A DNA stretch of 64,000 nt, taken from NCBI GenBank assembly GCA_032209605.1, contig JASFXZ010000003.1, forward strand, positions 35,428,762 through 35,492,761, written 5' to 3'. Both the position numbers and the translations under genes were made by a program. The DNA comes from Mactromeris polynyma. Taxonomy: Eukaryota; Mollusca; Bivalvia; Venerida; Mactridae. Positions 12,726 through 24,523 of this stretch are shown here, piece after piece; positions within the stretch are counted from its first letter, which is position 1; each line of letters begins with the position of its first letter. The notes beneath the pieces are model-generated. The model was not told the origin of the DNA and ran no database searches. It saw only the letters and a program-made list of their open reading frames with translations.

Positions 12726-13859
12726 ATGGAACTAAACGCAAGGAGCAGAAAAAGATCAGTAAGAGATTTTTTCACGATTTTTGAGAGTTCCGATTATCAG
12801 GAAGAATACAGAATCGTACAAAAGAATGGTGATGCCACGGTGAAAGTTACAAATCAACCTAGCTCGAAGAAAATATTTTATCCGAACATTTTTATTTCTA
12901 TTGTTGAGTTGGATTCTTTCTGGATATGTCTGGTGTTTCTTTCATGTTTTCTTTTGAGTTGGTTTTCGTTTGCGCTGCTTTACTTTGTTACCTCTGAAGC
13001 GAATGGAGATTTTAACATGTCTGAAGACGAGAATCCGGCCTACATTCCATGTATTCAGGACGTTGGAGATTTCGTTGAGATGTTTCAGTTCTCAATGGAG
13101 ACGCAGACGACTATCGGATATGGCACGCGCTATGTAACAGACGAATGTCCCACGTCGATTATTCTTGTTATTGTTCAGTCAATCATTGGTACTCTTATTC
13201 TGACGGCAATGACTGGTGTAGTGTTGTTTAAATTCCAGTCGCCCAAGAAACGTGCTCACACCGTACTTTTCAGTAAAGTCGCGTGTGTTTATGAGGAAGA
13301 CGAGAAGTATTACATTGAGATTCAGATACTAAACATGCAGCGATCTCAGCTTATTGACCCTGTTGTAAAAGCATTGTGCATCATGAACCGGGAGGATGGT
13401 TCCGGAAAATGTAGACTAGATATGGAGTTCAGACCATACGACGAAAACTCGAGACTGATTTTCAGACCGAAGGTATATCGTCATTTGATTGACAAAAACA
13501 GTCCTTTCTGGGATTTTGATAGACGAGATTTTGAAAAGGGTGCCTACGAGATTGTGGTAACGATTGACGGAGTGGACGAGTTCACTGACAGCTTTGTGCA
13601 AGGCAGGACATCCTACCTTCCCTCAGAGATCGAATGGGGAAGACATTTTAAACAAATGACCGCGACCAAAACCGGAAGTACGTTTAAACTAAATTTCAAC
13701 GATTTTACTAGAACAAACCGCACATTAGAGATGACAGACGATAGTGCGAGTGTAAAGGAATTTAGAAGAACTTCTAGTGAGTTTGGATCATCGTGTCATA
13801 TACCGTCAGACACTGACACTTCCAGTATTAACACTTCTTCTCGTCCAGTTTTTGAATGA
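12726..13859 (+). CDS. inward-rectifier potassium channel, Kir-B (strongly divergent)
   Basis: Kir-family K+ channel subunit of 377 aa with the whole coding region in one exon. TM1 is about 65-89. The pore has ETQTTIGYGTR with TIGYG at 129-133, flanked by Cys 109 and Cys 141, the usual extracellular disulfide pair. TM2 is about 144-169 and PKKR follows at 173-176, matching the membrane-lipid contact of the family. The cytoplasmic beta-rich domain ends with GRTSYLPSEIEWGRHF, and a Ser/Thr-rich tail of about 50 residues follows. Position 159, equivalent to the rectification controller, is Leu. The basic and tryptophan residues normally just before TM1 (DIxWRW in relatives) are replaced by ELDSFW, and the glycine-aspartate turret is EANGDFN. 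The start has an upstream acceptor-like CACAG. Tail serines could be phosphorylation targets, but this is inference. Confidence 0.94.
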   Translation: MELNARSRKRSVRDFFTIFESSDYQEEYRIVQKNGDATVKVTNQPSSKKIFYPNIFISIVELDSFWICLVFLSCFLLSWFSFALLYFVTSEANGDFNMSEDENPAYIPCIQDVGDFVEMFQFSMETQTTIGYGTRYVTDECPTSIILVIVQSIIGTLILTAMTGVVLFKFQSPKKRAHTVLFSKVACVYEEDEKYYIEIQILNMQRSQLIDPVVKALCIMNREDGSGKCRLDMEFRPYDENSRLIFRPKVYRHLIDKNSPFWDFDRRDFEKGAYEIVVTIDGVDEFTDSFVQGRTSYLPSEIEWGRHFKQMTATKTGSTFKLNFNDFTRTNRTLEMTDDSASVKEFRRTSSEFGSSCHIPSDTDTSSINTSSRPVFE

Positions 13860-13880
13860 CTATTTAATAGTACAGCACTA

Positions 13881-13886
13881 AATAAA
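13881..13886 (+). terminator. poly(A) signal of Kir-B
   Basis: AATAAA 22 bp after the Kir-B stop codon. It is close but plausible for a short 3' UTR; the following sequence is T-rich. Confidence 0.6.
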
Positions 13887-13889
13887 CCT

Positions 13890-15040
13890 TTTAACTTTCT
13901 CTTGTTTTATGACATCTGTATGTGCTTTAATTGCTCACTACAAAAACATTGTTTCCAAATGTATTTAAGATTTTATAAACTGCCACATACATAGTGTAAT
14001 TACAGGCGTGTTTGATTGTCATATTTATGACAACATGTCACAACATTTCGTTGATGCTCGAGTATAGCTGGTGTATCTACGTACACACATTCACGTAAAT
14101 ATCAATATGTCAAGCAGGCAAGTCGTATAATCATGATATATGCAACATTATCCACATACAATCTAGAATCAGTTCGAAATCTGTAATAGTCACGTATCAG
14201 TCAGTATACCTGACCGATATATAATAAAGTCTATTGATTCATTAAGAACTCGTATTCCGAAGTCTACGGGTCTTATTAAATGTATAGAACTAAATTCACA
14301 AAAAAATGGACCTAGATGTTGATAATGGTAATGGTTGCTATCGTTCTGATATGGCTTGACAATATTGTTATCATGTCCATTCAATGTGTAAGATGTGTTC
14401 AAACTGTCAACTAATTGTTTGATGAGATTGTTTAAGTATGTAAGGTATATAAGCTACATCATGACTCGGAATAGTGTGTTTATTTTAATATTCTTCAAAT
14501 GTATGGTTCACAACGTATGATGAACATCTGTCTGTGATACCAGTCGTGGTGTCCCAAACATCGTCATGCTCCGTATCGAACAGCCGTCGTGTAATACAGA
14601 CGAGGAACGGCGTTTTTCCACGTTCTCTCACAGAACATCACGGTGTGATCACTGTTCAATTTCATAAATTTTAGTCCTTCAGTGGTTCGGAAAGGAGATT
14701 GTGAAAATAAGAATAACAACGCAAAAAGTACACGTGTATACTCATGTACCGATGTTTTCATTAATTTATGATTCTTAGAGGAGCATCATGAGTACTAAAC
14801 CACAAAATAAAGTAATAAAATTGTTATTCGACCATTCAAATATTCAGAATTCAATGATATTTCGCATAAACTTATCCTTGTTAGGAAAATATACGTTCAC
14901 TCAGGGCTAGTAATCTACTAGCCCTGGTTCACTCGACAACATAGTGGCGGGTATTTTATTAATTGAGACAAATACTTACATTGTGTGCATGATGAAAACA
15001 CAAGTCTAAAAAGACTAAAGACGTGTTTAGTTTAATTTTA
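13890..15040. other. intergenic, no gene recognised
   Basis: A+T-rich sequence with scattered 60-70 codon frames and no splice context. A G+C-richer patch at 14540-14760 is open on the minus strand but matches nothing recognised. Confidence 0.5.
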
Positions 15041-15041
15041 A

Positions 15042-15241
15042 CTGTTTGTCCTGTTGATTTTCCTAATTATTCGTTATGGTCGGACAGGCCATCCCTTGCG
15101 CTTCTGTTCCCTTACGTGTTTTACCCTTGGAGCCTCCTCAAGTGCCTTATGTTTTATGGATTGTTGTTTTCCCGGAGATCTGTGTGGGGAGGCACTGTCT
15201 TATGTATGTGGCGTTCACTGTAGCAACTTATTCTCTCTCTT
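15042..15241 (+). repeat. dispersed repeat family R1, copy 1
   Basis: About 200 bp sharing words such as TTATGGTCGGACAGGCCAT, TGTGTGGGGAGGCACTGTCTTATGTATGTGGCGTT and the end GCAACTTATTCTCTCTCTTT with the copies at 29.8, 31.5, 35.6 and 54.0 kb. It is non-coding, with no tRNA head visible; the family is unnamed here. Confidence 0.85.
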
Positions 15242-15399
15242 TTAGTTTTAATAACTATTTGACACATAAATTTACAATACGATCTAAGTAACATAGGCAA
15301 ATACATATGCCGGATTATTATCGGTAAATCCTGTTTAATTATTATCGACATTGAAAGTGCGCTGGTCCACACTATATTTACATAACTTTGCATCAATAT

Positions 15400-15651
15400 G
15401 AAAAGTCGATGGATTACGTTTGTAAATTAACTGCCTCCGTCACTGTAGGTACAATGACATATCCTATATCTCATGCTAATCATGAGACAGGGATCACGAG
15501 GGAAGACTTCGACGTAGGTCTTCATATTGCACGATATTATCTCTCCGGGAGAACCGGATTGTTAAGGAGAACAATGGCTAGTCTCGGCTTTCTTGCACGG
15601 TGGATAACAGAATTACAAGGAATTAATATTTTATTTTACAGCGCTATTTAA
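15400..15651 (+). other. coding-like block, unrecognised
   Basis: A G+C-richer stretch open on the plus strand for about 85 codons, including EDFDVGLHIARYYLSGRTG, ending at a stop after ILFYSAI. There is no obvious splice acceptor or poly(A) signal, and no family is recognised. It may be an isolated exon, a decayed element or chance. Confidence 0.15.
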
Positions 15652-16109
15652 CTGAAAATAAATGATGCGGGCTAAAAATTCCTGCACACGATTTTTAACC
15701 AAAATTCTTAGAGTCAATTATTAGGGCTTATAAGTAATTACTTTTCACTATTCATGGATACCAATTTATGATGTTGAAGGTGCTTGGTAGTTGCTCTAGG
15801 ATAGACCTATATTTTAAGGTTGAAACTTCAAATGGCTATGTTGGATTAAGGTTTGTTTCAAAAGATAACAATTCATAAATTAGTACATATCGTAAATTCC
15901 GGTGCCGTTTCTGGAATGGAACTCTAATTTACAAGCGGATTTAGGAATAGAAAGCGAGGCAAAATCATCTTAATCAATAACTCTGCGTATTTGATGTAAA
16001 GCTCATGCGTGCAAAAACATTTATACCATTATGTTTCGAACGTACATTGTAATAATCATATTCCAGTTTTCGAGCATCGGTGTATTTATAGTGTATATTC
16101 AAAGTTATC

Positions 16110-16419
16110 ACATCTACAATATTTACCTCCCTTGTTGTGAATTGTCGGCCATTTTGATAGGCAAATTTCCCTAAAGTTATGGGGAGTATATTGTAAACGA
16201 TGATAAACTAATCCGATATATAAAAAAATACTTTTTTTATTATGCTCATGTGGGGATTTGGCTCAGTGAGTTGAAGAAAAAGTGGTTGTTACATGCAAAT
16301 TATCTTGGTTTTTTCTAAATTATCACATATTTGGAAATTACTCACATAAGTGCTTATCAGTTTTGCCTATCAAAATGGCCGACAGTTAAGAACAAGCGAG
16401 GTAAATAGTGTAGATGTGG
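16110..16419. mobile_element. foldback / MITE-like element, copy 1
   Basis: Terminal inverted repeats of about 56 bp: the left arm 16110-16165 (CACATCTACAATATTTACCT ... GATAGGCAAA) pairs with the right arm 16361-16419 (TTTTGCCTATCAAAATGGCC ... TAGATGTGG). The interior is about 195 bp, A+T-rich and non-coding. A clear target duplication was not resolved. A second, partial copy is at about 20119-20231. Confidence 0.8.
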
Positions 16420-17255
16420 GAACTATGTATTCATATAATATACTGAATCAATATGATACAGTTTGTTCAAGTTTGTGCACCAGTGCATGGCTCTGTCAAC
16501 AGTATGGAACCATTTATCCAGCAATTACAACAAACGCCATTTACGTATATTAATATTTATTTTATTTCAAAAATATGATGTTAACAATGGTTGTAGATTC
16601 ATAATCAATATCAGGTATGTATAGTATAACGCATATCTAATGAGTAACATGTCATAAACGAAGCGTTTGCATTCAATAATCCATTGATACAACGACACCA
16701 TAACATGAAATACACCAATGTTTCTTAGCTATAATTATTTGATATTACATGTACATGTATAATCATACGTTGGATTTAATCTTGTTTCCATTATGATTCT
16801 ATAGTACAGTTTTATAAAACATTCCCAATAGTTTAGAATGAATGTATTCATATTATAGCACAGTTTTACAAATCAACATTCAGTTAGCAAGCATAGAACA
16901 GAAAGCACAACTATTTCTATTTGTAGCATAACATTTCTGTATGACAAACTGTAATTTCACCATTTTCTCAAAAGTAATAACCTAGTTGATATTGGGATTA
17001 CTTGTTCTTTCTTAAAAGCACAATAATCAGATAGTTACCATCTATACTGTTGTAGGTGAACTTGATGAGGTAAACATATCACTACATGAGATCCATCACT
17101 TTCTTAGCGAGTCTATATCTAGATTGGTGTAAGCTACATTACTAATAACTTCAACTTGTGCACGACAAAGAAAACACTGTAAGTATAGATCACAACAAAA
17201 GTATTCACAATCTCTGTATAACACAATTAGTTATATGTAAGTGACATAGTCCAGA

Positions 17256-18085
17256 CACCTATAGTGATGTCACACTATCCAGATACCTGTGTGCCGTATG
17301 ACCACGATGACACATGTGTAACATATACATGTGTCACATGATTCAGATACATGTTATATGACCAAGATGACACATGTGTCACATGTTTCAGATATATCTA
17401 ATAATATCAAGATGACACATGTGTCACATGATTCAGATACCTGTAATATGACCAAGATGACACATGTGTCACATGATTCAGATACCTGTAATATGACCAA
17501 GATGACACATGTGTCACATGATTCAGATACCTGTAATATGACCAAGATGACACATGTGTCACATGATTCAGATACCTGTAATATGACCAAGATAACACAT
17601 GTGTCACATGATTCAGATACCTGTAATATGACCAAGATGACATGTATGTCACATGACTCAGTCACCTGCCATATGACCAAGATGACACATGTGTCACATG
17701 ATTCAGATACCTGTAATATGACCAAGATGACACATGTGTCACATGATTCAGATACCTGTAATATGACCAAGATGACCCATGTGTCACATGATTCAGATAC
17801 CTGTAATATGACCAAGATGACACATGTGTCACATGATTCAGATACCTGTAATATGACCAAGATGACACGTATGTCACATGACTCAGTCACCTGCCATATG
17901 ACCAAGATGACACCTACCTTCAGATACAGTTATTCAGATACCTATAATACAGTTATTTATGTCATATGATCCCGATGCCTGTCACATGATCATGCAAGCT
18001 ATGTCACATGATGCAGACACTTGTGGAATATGTCAATAATGATTATGCCACATAATCCAGACGCTTATGTCACATGGCCCTTAAT
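17256..18085. repeat. minisatellite, 45-bp unit with internal palindrome
   Basis: About 13 well-preserved 45-bp units between 17300 and 17935, with decayed units on both flanks. Each unit carries the perfect palindrome TGACACATGTGTCA and then CATGATTCAGATACCTG. Because 45 is a multiple of three, both strands stay open (about 212 and 183 codons), but these frames are products of the repeat. Two variant units (CATGACTCAGTCACCTGCC) start 225 bp apart at about 17638 and 17863, which is exactly five units. Confidence 0.96.
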
Positions 18086-18089
18086 TGTG

Positions 18090-20100
18090 TTTATTGAATA
18101 AGCAAGTGCACCTATGTTTTAAGAACAAATTATAATAATATGCAGATACTAGTAGTAATATAATAAGAAGAAAAAGTAGTTCCTGGGATTCTAACAAATG
18201 GTCACATAATACAGTAGGGGATAAAAGAATTACATAGTGTATATTGCAAAAATACTGAAAACATTAAAACATAGTAAAAAATCTGTTAAATCATTTTAAC
18301 AAGCAATTGTTGGTGCATAAAGAGATAGCGAATAATCTCAATGATGAGAATTTCTATTATGAGCAAACTTGAAAACACTAGACATATAACACTAAAGTAT
18401 GTTTCACAGAAACAAAAAATGTCTGCAAGAAATGTTTATGTATCTTGCGTTAACAGAATAAAAACTAAAATAAACTATCATTAGTAGATGAACATGATTT
18501 GTTAGGTATATGTGTACTAATTTGGACGAGAGAATTATGATAAACATATATGACATATTACAAGACAGTTAGCCTTAATAAGGAAAAAAAATTATGGCAT
18601 TTTTATGACGTATATTTTTCATGTTGTATAGTAGGTCAAGCTGGTAAATATGTCCTTAATGGGGTTAAGATGAACGTGTATCATGCTAAACTTGTTATGT
18701 CGTATCAATGAATATAAGTATTGCAATGAATTTCAACAAGGTATATTTGGTTAATCGCGAGACAACCATCTAGAGAGTCTAAATAAGAAAGAGAGACACG
18801 CTGAATATACAGTTGATATCTACCAGTAATTTGTGTTTTTATTCCAACTTTTTTTCGGTGTAGCTGTATAATGTTGATTTTGACCTGCATTTTAGACCAA
18901 TCAAATGTTGTATAATGAAATGTGCTGTTTAAATATTTGAAAACTTCAACAGTTTTGTTTTAAATACATTTCCATTTCACATAAGGCAAAAAAATCATTC
19001 CATCTACGCCGTTTGTCTTTTTTTAAAGATATTTCTTGTTTCAATTAAAAACAAATACATTATAAAAACTCTGCCTTAAAATTGTTCATACAATCAATGA
19101 CGAAATACTGAAAGTACACTTAATTGAAGCCTAATAAGTACTGTAGGTCACAACTTGAATAATCATCAACTGCCCATTTTTAAGACTAGAGTATTCTCAA
19201 TGTTTGATCAAATACATTTAACAAGCTCTTTTAACTGCAATGATTATGCAAAAGCATATTAAATATCGGCAGTGGACATATTAATAGTTAATAGCTCAAC
19301 ACGAATGCTAGACGTGAACTAGTCAATAGTTATAGAAATATGATACAAAGAGACAGGAACTAATCAATAGTTATAGAAATATGATACGAAGGATTTCGAA
19401 AAACTTTCAATGCGACCAGTCAAGAGTTTATAGAAATATGCGACACCAAGCAGCTTTTTTGTCCTTACAGATTAAAATCTCTTCATAGTATGTGGAGAAA
19501 ACCGTGACTAATGGTCCATTGATAGAACTGGCTTCAAACACTCGTAACGGTGATCCTTACAATACATTTTAAGCCAGACTTGTAGACTTTCAAATTATAT
19601 AAAGTTAAGTACCAATTAAATGATTGAGGCAATAAACTGGTTTAAAGAGTGATAAAATAATGACCATATCAATACCTCACATGATATTTTGTGAATATTA
19701 TATGACATAATTTGTTGACCATGTTGAATAGTCATATAGTATTTCACATTGATTTCCCATTACAAACCTCATATACAGTGAGAAAATCAGTGGACTGGAA
19801 ATAATTACAAAAAAAGAAAATACATGTACATTTGTAAAAGCTTCGTGGTTGAATGCACTTTGATAAAGGAAAAGGTTTTGAATAAGATAAATGATTCAAG
19901 ATTCAATGTAACTTGTGTTAACATCGCATATCACGAATCTTGCTGTTAACACGACATATCATGAGTTATAGCAATGACTTCGCTAATTAATTATATCACT
20001 TACAGAAGCCGAAAGAGTTTGGACTTTCAAGAATATGAAAAACGTTAATTGTTTCATCATACGCTCAGAGCAGACTCATATAAGTCTAGTACCCATTGTA
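18090..20100. other. intergenic, no gene recognised
   Basis: A+T-rich. A short imperfect direct repeat (CAATAGTTATAGAAATATGATAC) occurs at 19325 and 19366 with a weaker third copy at about 19420. No coding evidence was found. Confidence 0.5.
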
Positions 20101-20118
20101 AACAATGGAGTTATAGAT

Positions 20119-20231
20119 AGTTCCCACATCTACTACAATGTATATTTACCTCCCTTGTTCATCAGCCATTTTGATAGGCAAAACTGATAAGCACTTATAG
20201 GAGTAATTCCCAAATATGTGATAATTGAGAA
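20119..20231. mobile_element. foldback / MITE-like element, partial copy 2
   Basis: Matches the reverse complement of the right half of the element at 16110-16419: AGTTCCCACATCTAC, TTTACCTCCCTTGTTC, GCCATTTTGATAGGCAAAAC and then TGATAAGCACTTAT. The other arm was not found nearby, so it appears truncated. Confidence 0.75.
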
Positions 20232-20234
20232 ATT

Positions 20235-22075
20235 TGCCCCATAAAAGGACATATTGTCTCATTCCCCATGTGTTAGCCTGCCACCCCTCCCCTGGGACAG
20301 AACAATGATAGGTGCATTAGTTCAAGTGAGGAGTTATGTCTAATACAACTTTGTTTAAATGATATGGATAGCTTTTTTTGGCAATGAAATGAAATTAGAG
20401 ATTACAGTTCTAATATATATAACATTACACAAAGACTAAAACAACTTGAATTTATCATTACTACAAATATATTCCATACTTTTGAATATCATTAATGGTT
20501 AAAATAGAATGATAGGAAAGTTAAAAGTGACAATAAGATATTCACAAGCGTATAAAACCATATTGACTAAACATAACCAACAACACACTATTATACAGAA
20601 AACAAGCAAAGTAAATGTGCATGAAGTTTTACACCCAGTCTCAATTACTTTGAATAAAAAATTATTTGAAAATATCGAAATATTTTGTTCATAGTTAAAT
20701 TTGTTCACAAGTTTGACTGAACTGGTCATAGCACAAACTAGAATTAGGAAACAGCAATAGCACCAGTCTAGTTTATGTAACATGAATCACAGGCATTAGC
20801 ATTTTAACTAACTGTACTACATTATACAAAATGAACAAACTCAGGTATCAGTTCAAAATGGTTATAGAAACACATAGAAATAACAATCCTTATGCATGAA
20901 ATATTTAACAGAACATATAATATATTATGCATATCTTTTAACACTCAATGCTAGTTATATGGTAGATTCAAAAAGCCGTTTTACAAACACATGTAATTGA
21001 AAGCATTTTAAGTATTTAATGATCATACTGATCAAAGGAGCTTCTAGTGAGATCTATTACGGTCATTCTTTGCTTGCGTAACTAAAAAAACATAATGCAT
21101 TGAGCAAAATTTCGAATTGGTCACTATATTTTTTATTCAAGAGACCATCATTCTCATATATTGTTTTATGGCCTTTAATTGCTGACCTGTTGTTGTTGTT
21201 GTTGTTGACCTGTTGGGTCAAAGTGGATTCATATTTTTGGAAATGTTGTAAGACAAAAAATATTTATATGATGGAGTTTGGACTGTTCACTTTTCATGCA
21301 GTGTTTGAAAAATATCAGTCAAACCCAAGTGACCAATTAGAAAGTTTGTTCAGTGTATATATATAACACATAGTAAATACAACTTCAATCTTGTTGTTGA
21401 AATATCCAAAAAAGTGGGATATTGAGCTCGAGTGGATTTTTACACCAGGCACACAACTTCAATTCTAGCAATACTGGTTAAGTTCACGAACAAGAGACAA
21501 CATGCATTACGCACACCAGTACATAGCATAATGTTGTATCAAACTTATTCAACACAAGGACTATTATCTAAATATATCAATGAGAATAAAAGGAACGTGA
21601 TGAACAATAAGTTAATGAAATTAAACCAGTGCACAGGCGAGTGTAACAAAATAACCTGTAAGCCTACGACACATAAAGGTACATGTAATCTCTATCAAAC
21701 ATCTTTACTAACCTACCACAAAAATATCACAGGTGTATAAATTTTCCATAACATGTATATTCAATGTTTGCATGAGTGGATAACCAACACTGGTGTATTT
21801 GACATAAAACAGGTGATCAAGTTTCATCACTTAACTGCAAGCTGAATAAGTCTATTTTTGGATTTTTTTCTGAATACAAAACTTCCTTATTTAAATCATA
21901 TCTGTGGTCTAGACCAAACACAGCGCCACTTTGATGTAGTGATATTTTGATAAATGAGTCCGCAAATTCACGCAATATTACATTTTCACCTAATGAAACA
22001 ATACTCTTTTAGATTAATTCCGAACGTCATACCCGGTTAGTGTTTTGAAGTGAAAATAACGACAATAAACCACGA
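20235..22075. other. intergenic, no gene recognised
   Basis: Holds a short TTG run near 21191-21210. Frames of 90-100 codons at 20499-20783 and 21432-21740 are A+T-driven, without splice context or recognisable motifs. Confidence 0.5.
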
Positions 22076-22079
22076 TAAA

Positions 22080-22289
22080 GTTTTAACCCAGCTTTCTGTG
22101 CTAGCTGTTGGTGAGTTGAGGTTTTAACCCAGCTCTCTGTGCTAGCTGTTGGTGAGTTGAGGTTTTAACCCAGCTCTCTGTGCTAGCTGTTGGTGAGTTG
22201 AGGTTTTAACCCAGCTCTCTGTGCTAGCTGTTGGTGAGTTGAGGTTTTAACCCAGCTCTCTGTACGTGCTAGCTGTTGGTGAGTTGAGA
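22080..22289. repeat. minisatellite, 41-bp unit, 5 copies
   Basis: Five head-to-tail copies of a 41-bp unit beginning GTTTTAACCCAGCTCTCTGT and ending GTTGGTGAGTTGAG (starts at 22080, 22121, 22162, 22203 and 22244). The first copy has one substitution (CTTTCTG) and the last has a 4-bp insertion (TGTACGTGC). The middle copies are identical. Confidence 0.97.
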
Positions 22290-22761
22290 ACAACCAGCTG
22301 CCGTATGAAAACGAACCCAAAGTGACTTTGCATTAAAGTTTGCTGGTGATTTGCAGGATAGGTTGATGATATTAATATAATCAGTCTATTATGCGCATTT
22401 ATATGGATTGCAGTAAGCAGCCATCTAAAGACACCAAAATTCAAATCTTAATCAGGCAAAGTCCTTTAATATGTTCTTTCTTCCCCTCACTTTTTTGGTA
22501 GTAAAGCTTTTCTCCTTTGAAAATTCTCAGTATTTTTAGTTCTGGGTTATGTTGAATAGGGGCCTTACTCGCAAACAACTTGACAGAAACTCAGACTTCG
22601 ACTTCAAAATTGCAAAAGTTAAATTGATCAGCCTTTCATTATCATTCTATCTAAAAGAATAAAATTTTGTCTGAAAAATTGTTGTTACTTATTCAACACT
22701 TCTGCTAAGTTTTATAAAATATTATTCTGATATAACAACACAGGAGTAAAAAGAACATTTT

Positions 22762-22956
22762 AGAGTTTAAAGTCTGAGTTTAAAGTCTGAGTTTAAAGTC
22801 TAAAGTCTGAGTCTAAAGTCTGAGTTAAAAGTCTGAGTTTAAAGTCTAAAGTCTGAGTCTAAAGTCTGAGTCTAAAGTCTGAGTTTAAAGTCTGAGTTTA
22901 AAGTCTAAAGTCTGAGTTTAAAGTCTGAGTTTAAAGTCTGAGTTTAAAGTCTGAGT
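22762..22956. repeat. minisatellite, 13-bp unit with 8-bp truncated units
   Basis: Tandem GAGTTTAAAGTCT / GAGTCTAAAGTCT units interrupted at intervals by a shortened TAAAGTCT. It is non-coding. Confidence 0.93.
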
Positions 22957-22989
22957 AGCAGTTTTAAATTGTTTGTGAATAACGCCGCA

Positions 22990-24110
22990 TAGCATAATAC
23001 AAGTACTGACTAGCTTCATCTGCACCGCTCACCTTGCCACCTTGTTCTCATTAATGATAAAATGAACTTCATAGTGGCTGCACATATCTGTACAAGGATA
23101 CAGAAGATATAAAACATTTAATGCAAGGCTCAATGATCATACACAAACTATGTGCTTGAATACCAGTTAAATATTTGTGAAGTATAATGCGGGCAAACAA
23201 ATTGAAATCCATGTTTCAAACTTCAGTACTAAGTTAAATATTTGTTAATGAAATTCAATATATTGCCAATGCTTAGTATGGCTAGCATGATCCATGATCA
23301 CCAATCACTATGGATTTGTCTTAAAGTGCATGTAGAGTCATAACAAAATGATTTATTTACTAAAATGGAAATGAAGTTGTTTTCATACAGAAATATTCAA
23401 AGTATCAGTATAATGAAAATATTTGTTATGTTACTTTTGTCTGTGTTCTTTGTATATCAGTATTCTAGCTTAGTTATCCAGTACAATTTTCTACTTTTAT
23501 ACATGTAGAATGTTTACAAGTTATTCATTTTCTCATGACTTGACTACCAGCTAGCACCTTATCCCTTACAACAAACTATCTTTCAAAAGAGTTCATTTCA
23601 CAAATTTCAGTTTGTGTACAGTAAATTCATCTAGGCAAATTAACAATAATACAAGTTAGAAAAAAACAAAGAAGGAAGACACTTACTAACATACATATCA
23701 GGTTGCATAATGAATATCTACAATGTTTCCATATAACAATCATTCAATCTATGTAAAATGAACATAACAAAACTTCCCAGATTCACAAACAACATTTTGC
23801 TGATGCAGCTATAAAGTGATCTGTCAGTATAATCCCAAAGTCTATTTTCTGTAACATACATGAACCTTTTCACTATACATGTATATCAAAACACTGGCTG
23901 ATCATCTAAGGCACATGTACAGTCAAACATGTCTGTAAAAACACACAGTGGGCAATTTAATTAAAAAATATTTCCATTTGCCATTATGCAGCTGGTTTGA
24001 TTTGACAATTTATGGTAAAAGCAAAGAATGAGAAAAAATTCTCGCATACAATATCAGTGTTTACATCAGTGCTGGAACAATCTATCTTACACCATCATGT
24101 AAACTGAGTC
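22990..24110. other. intergenic, no gene recognised
   Basis: A+T-rich sequence with no array, inverted repeat or convincing exon seen. Confidence 0.5.
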
Positions 24111-24118
24111 TCACATAG

Positions 24119-24150
24119 AAAGACCTAACTACCATGGTATTTAGGTCTTT
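24119..24150. mobile_element. interior-less relic of a MITE (two termini head to head)
   Basis: AAAGACCTAACTACCA is directly followed by TGGTATTTAGGTCTTT, a near-perfect 32-bp palindrome with one mismatch. The half-sequence equals the terminus of the 200-bp element at 46768-46967 (CAAAGACCTAAATACCAC), so this looks like that element with its interior deleted. CTCACA occurs on both sides (24110 and 24152). Confidence 0.6.
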
Positions 24151-24280
24151 GCTCACACTTATGACATCAAATAATGACATTACATAAAGACAAATAGGTA
24201 CTAACAGGCATTTGTAAATTCTCAGTCACACTTTAACAAAAAAGACCTTAAACATTAGTAATTTTATTTAATCTCATCTT

Positions 24281-24523
24281 TCATTTCTGATAAAAGCTAA
24301 GGAAGAAAAGAGAATCTATCACTGACTCTCGCCGAGGTAACTGTATCGGATGTAAGTTGGCCGGGTCTCGATGCCGCCTAATTAGTAATCCTAGTTCAGC
24401 TGGATGTTTCTGTCCGTGCTGAAGGCCAGTAAAGATTCTCATATTGTTCTCAATAAACATCAATAAACAAAGCTGACGATAAGGGTCTTTATGAGAGGGG
24501 GACTTACAGACAAGGTTGACTGT
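24281..24523 (-). other. candidate terminal exon of an unrecognised minus-strand gene
   Basis: On the minus strand an acceptor-like CTGTCTGTACAG ends at 24524 and is followed by an 80-codon open frame. It includes ENNMRIFTGLQHGQKHPAEL and PANLHPIQLPRRESV, with a stop at 24281-24283 and AATAAA about 13 bp later. The block is markedly more G+C-rich and protein-like than its surroundings. No family is recognised and no upstream exon could be joined with confidence. A repeat fragment is the main alternative. Confidence 0.3.

Noticed and set aside
17331..17969. 212-codon plus-strand and 183-codon minus-strand frames
   Set aside because: Both strands are open because the 45-bp repeat unit is a multiple of three and lacks stops; no splice or poly(A) context.
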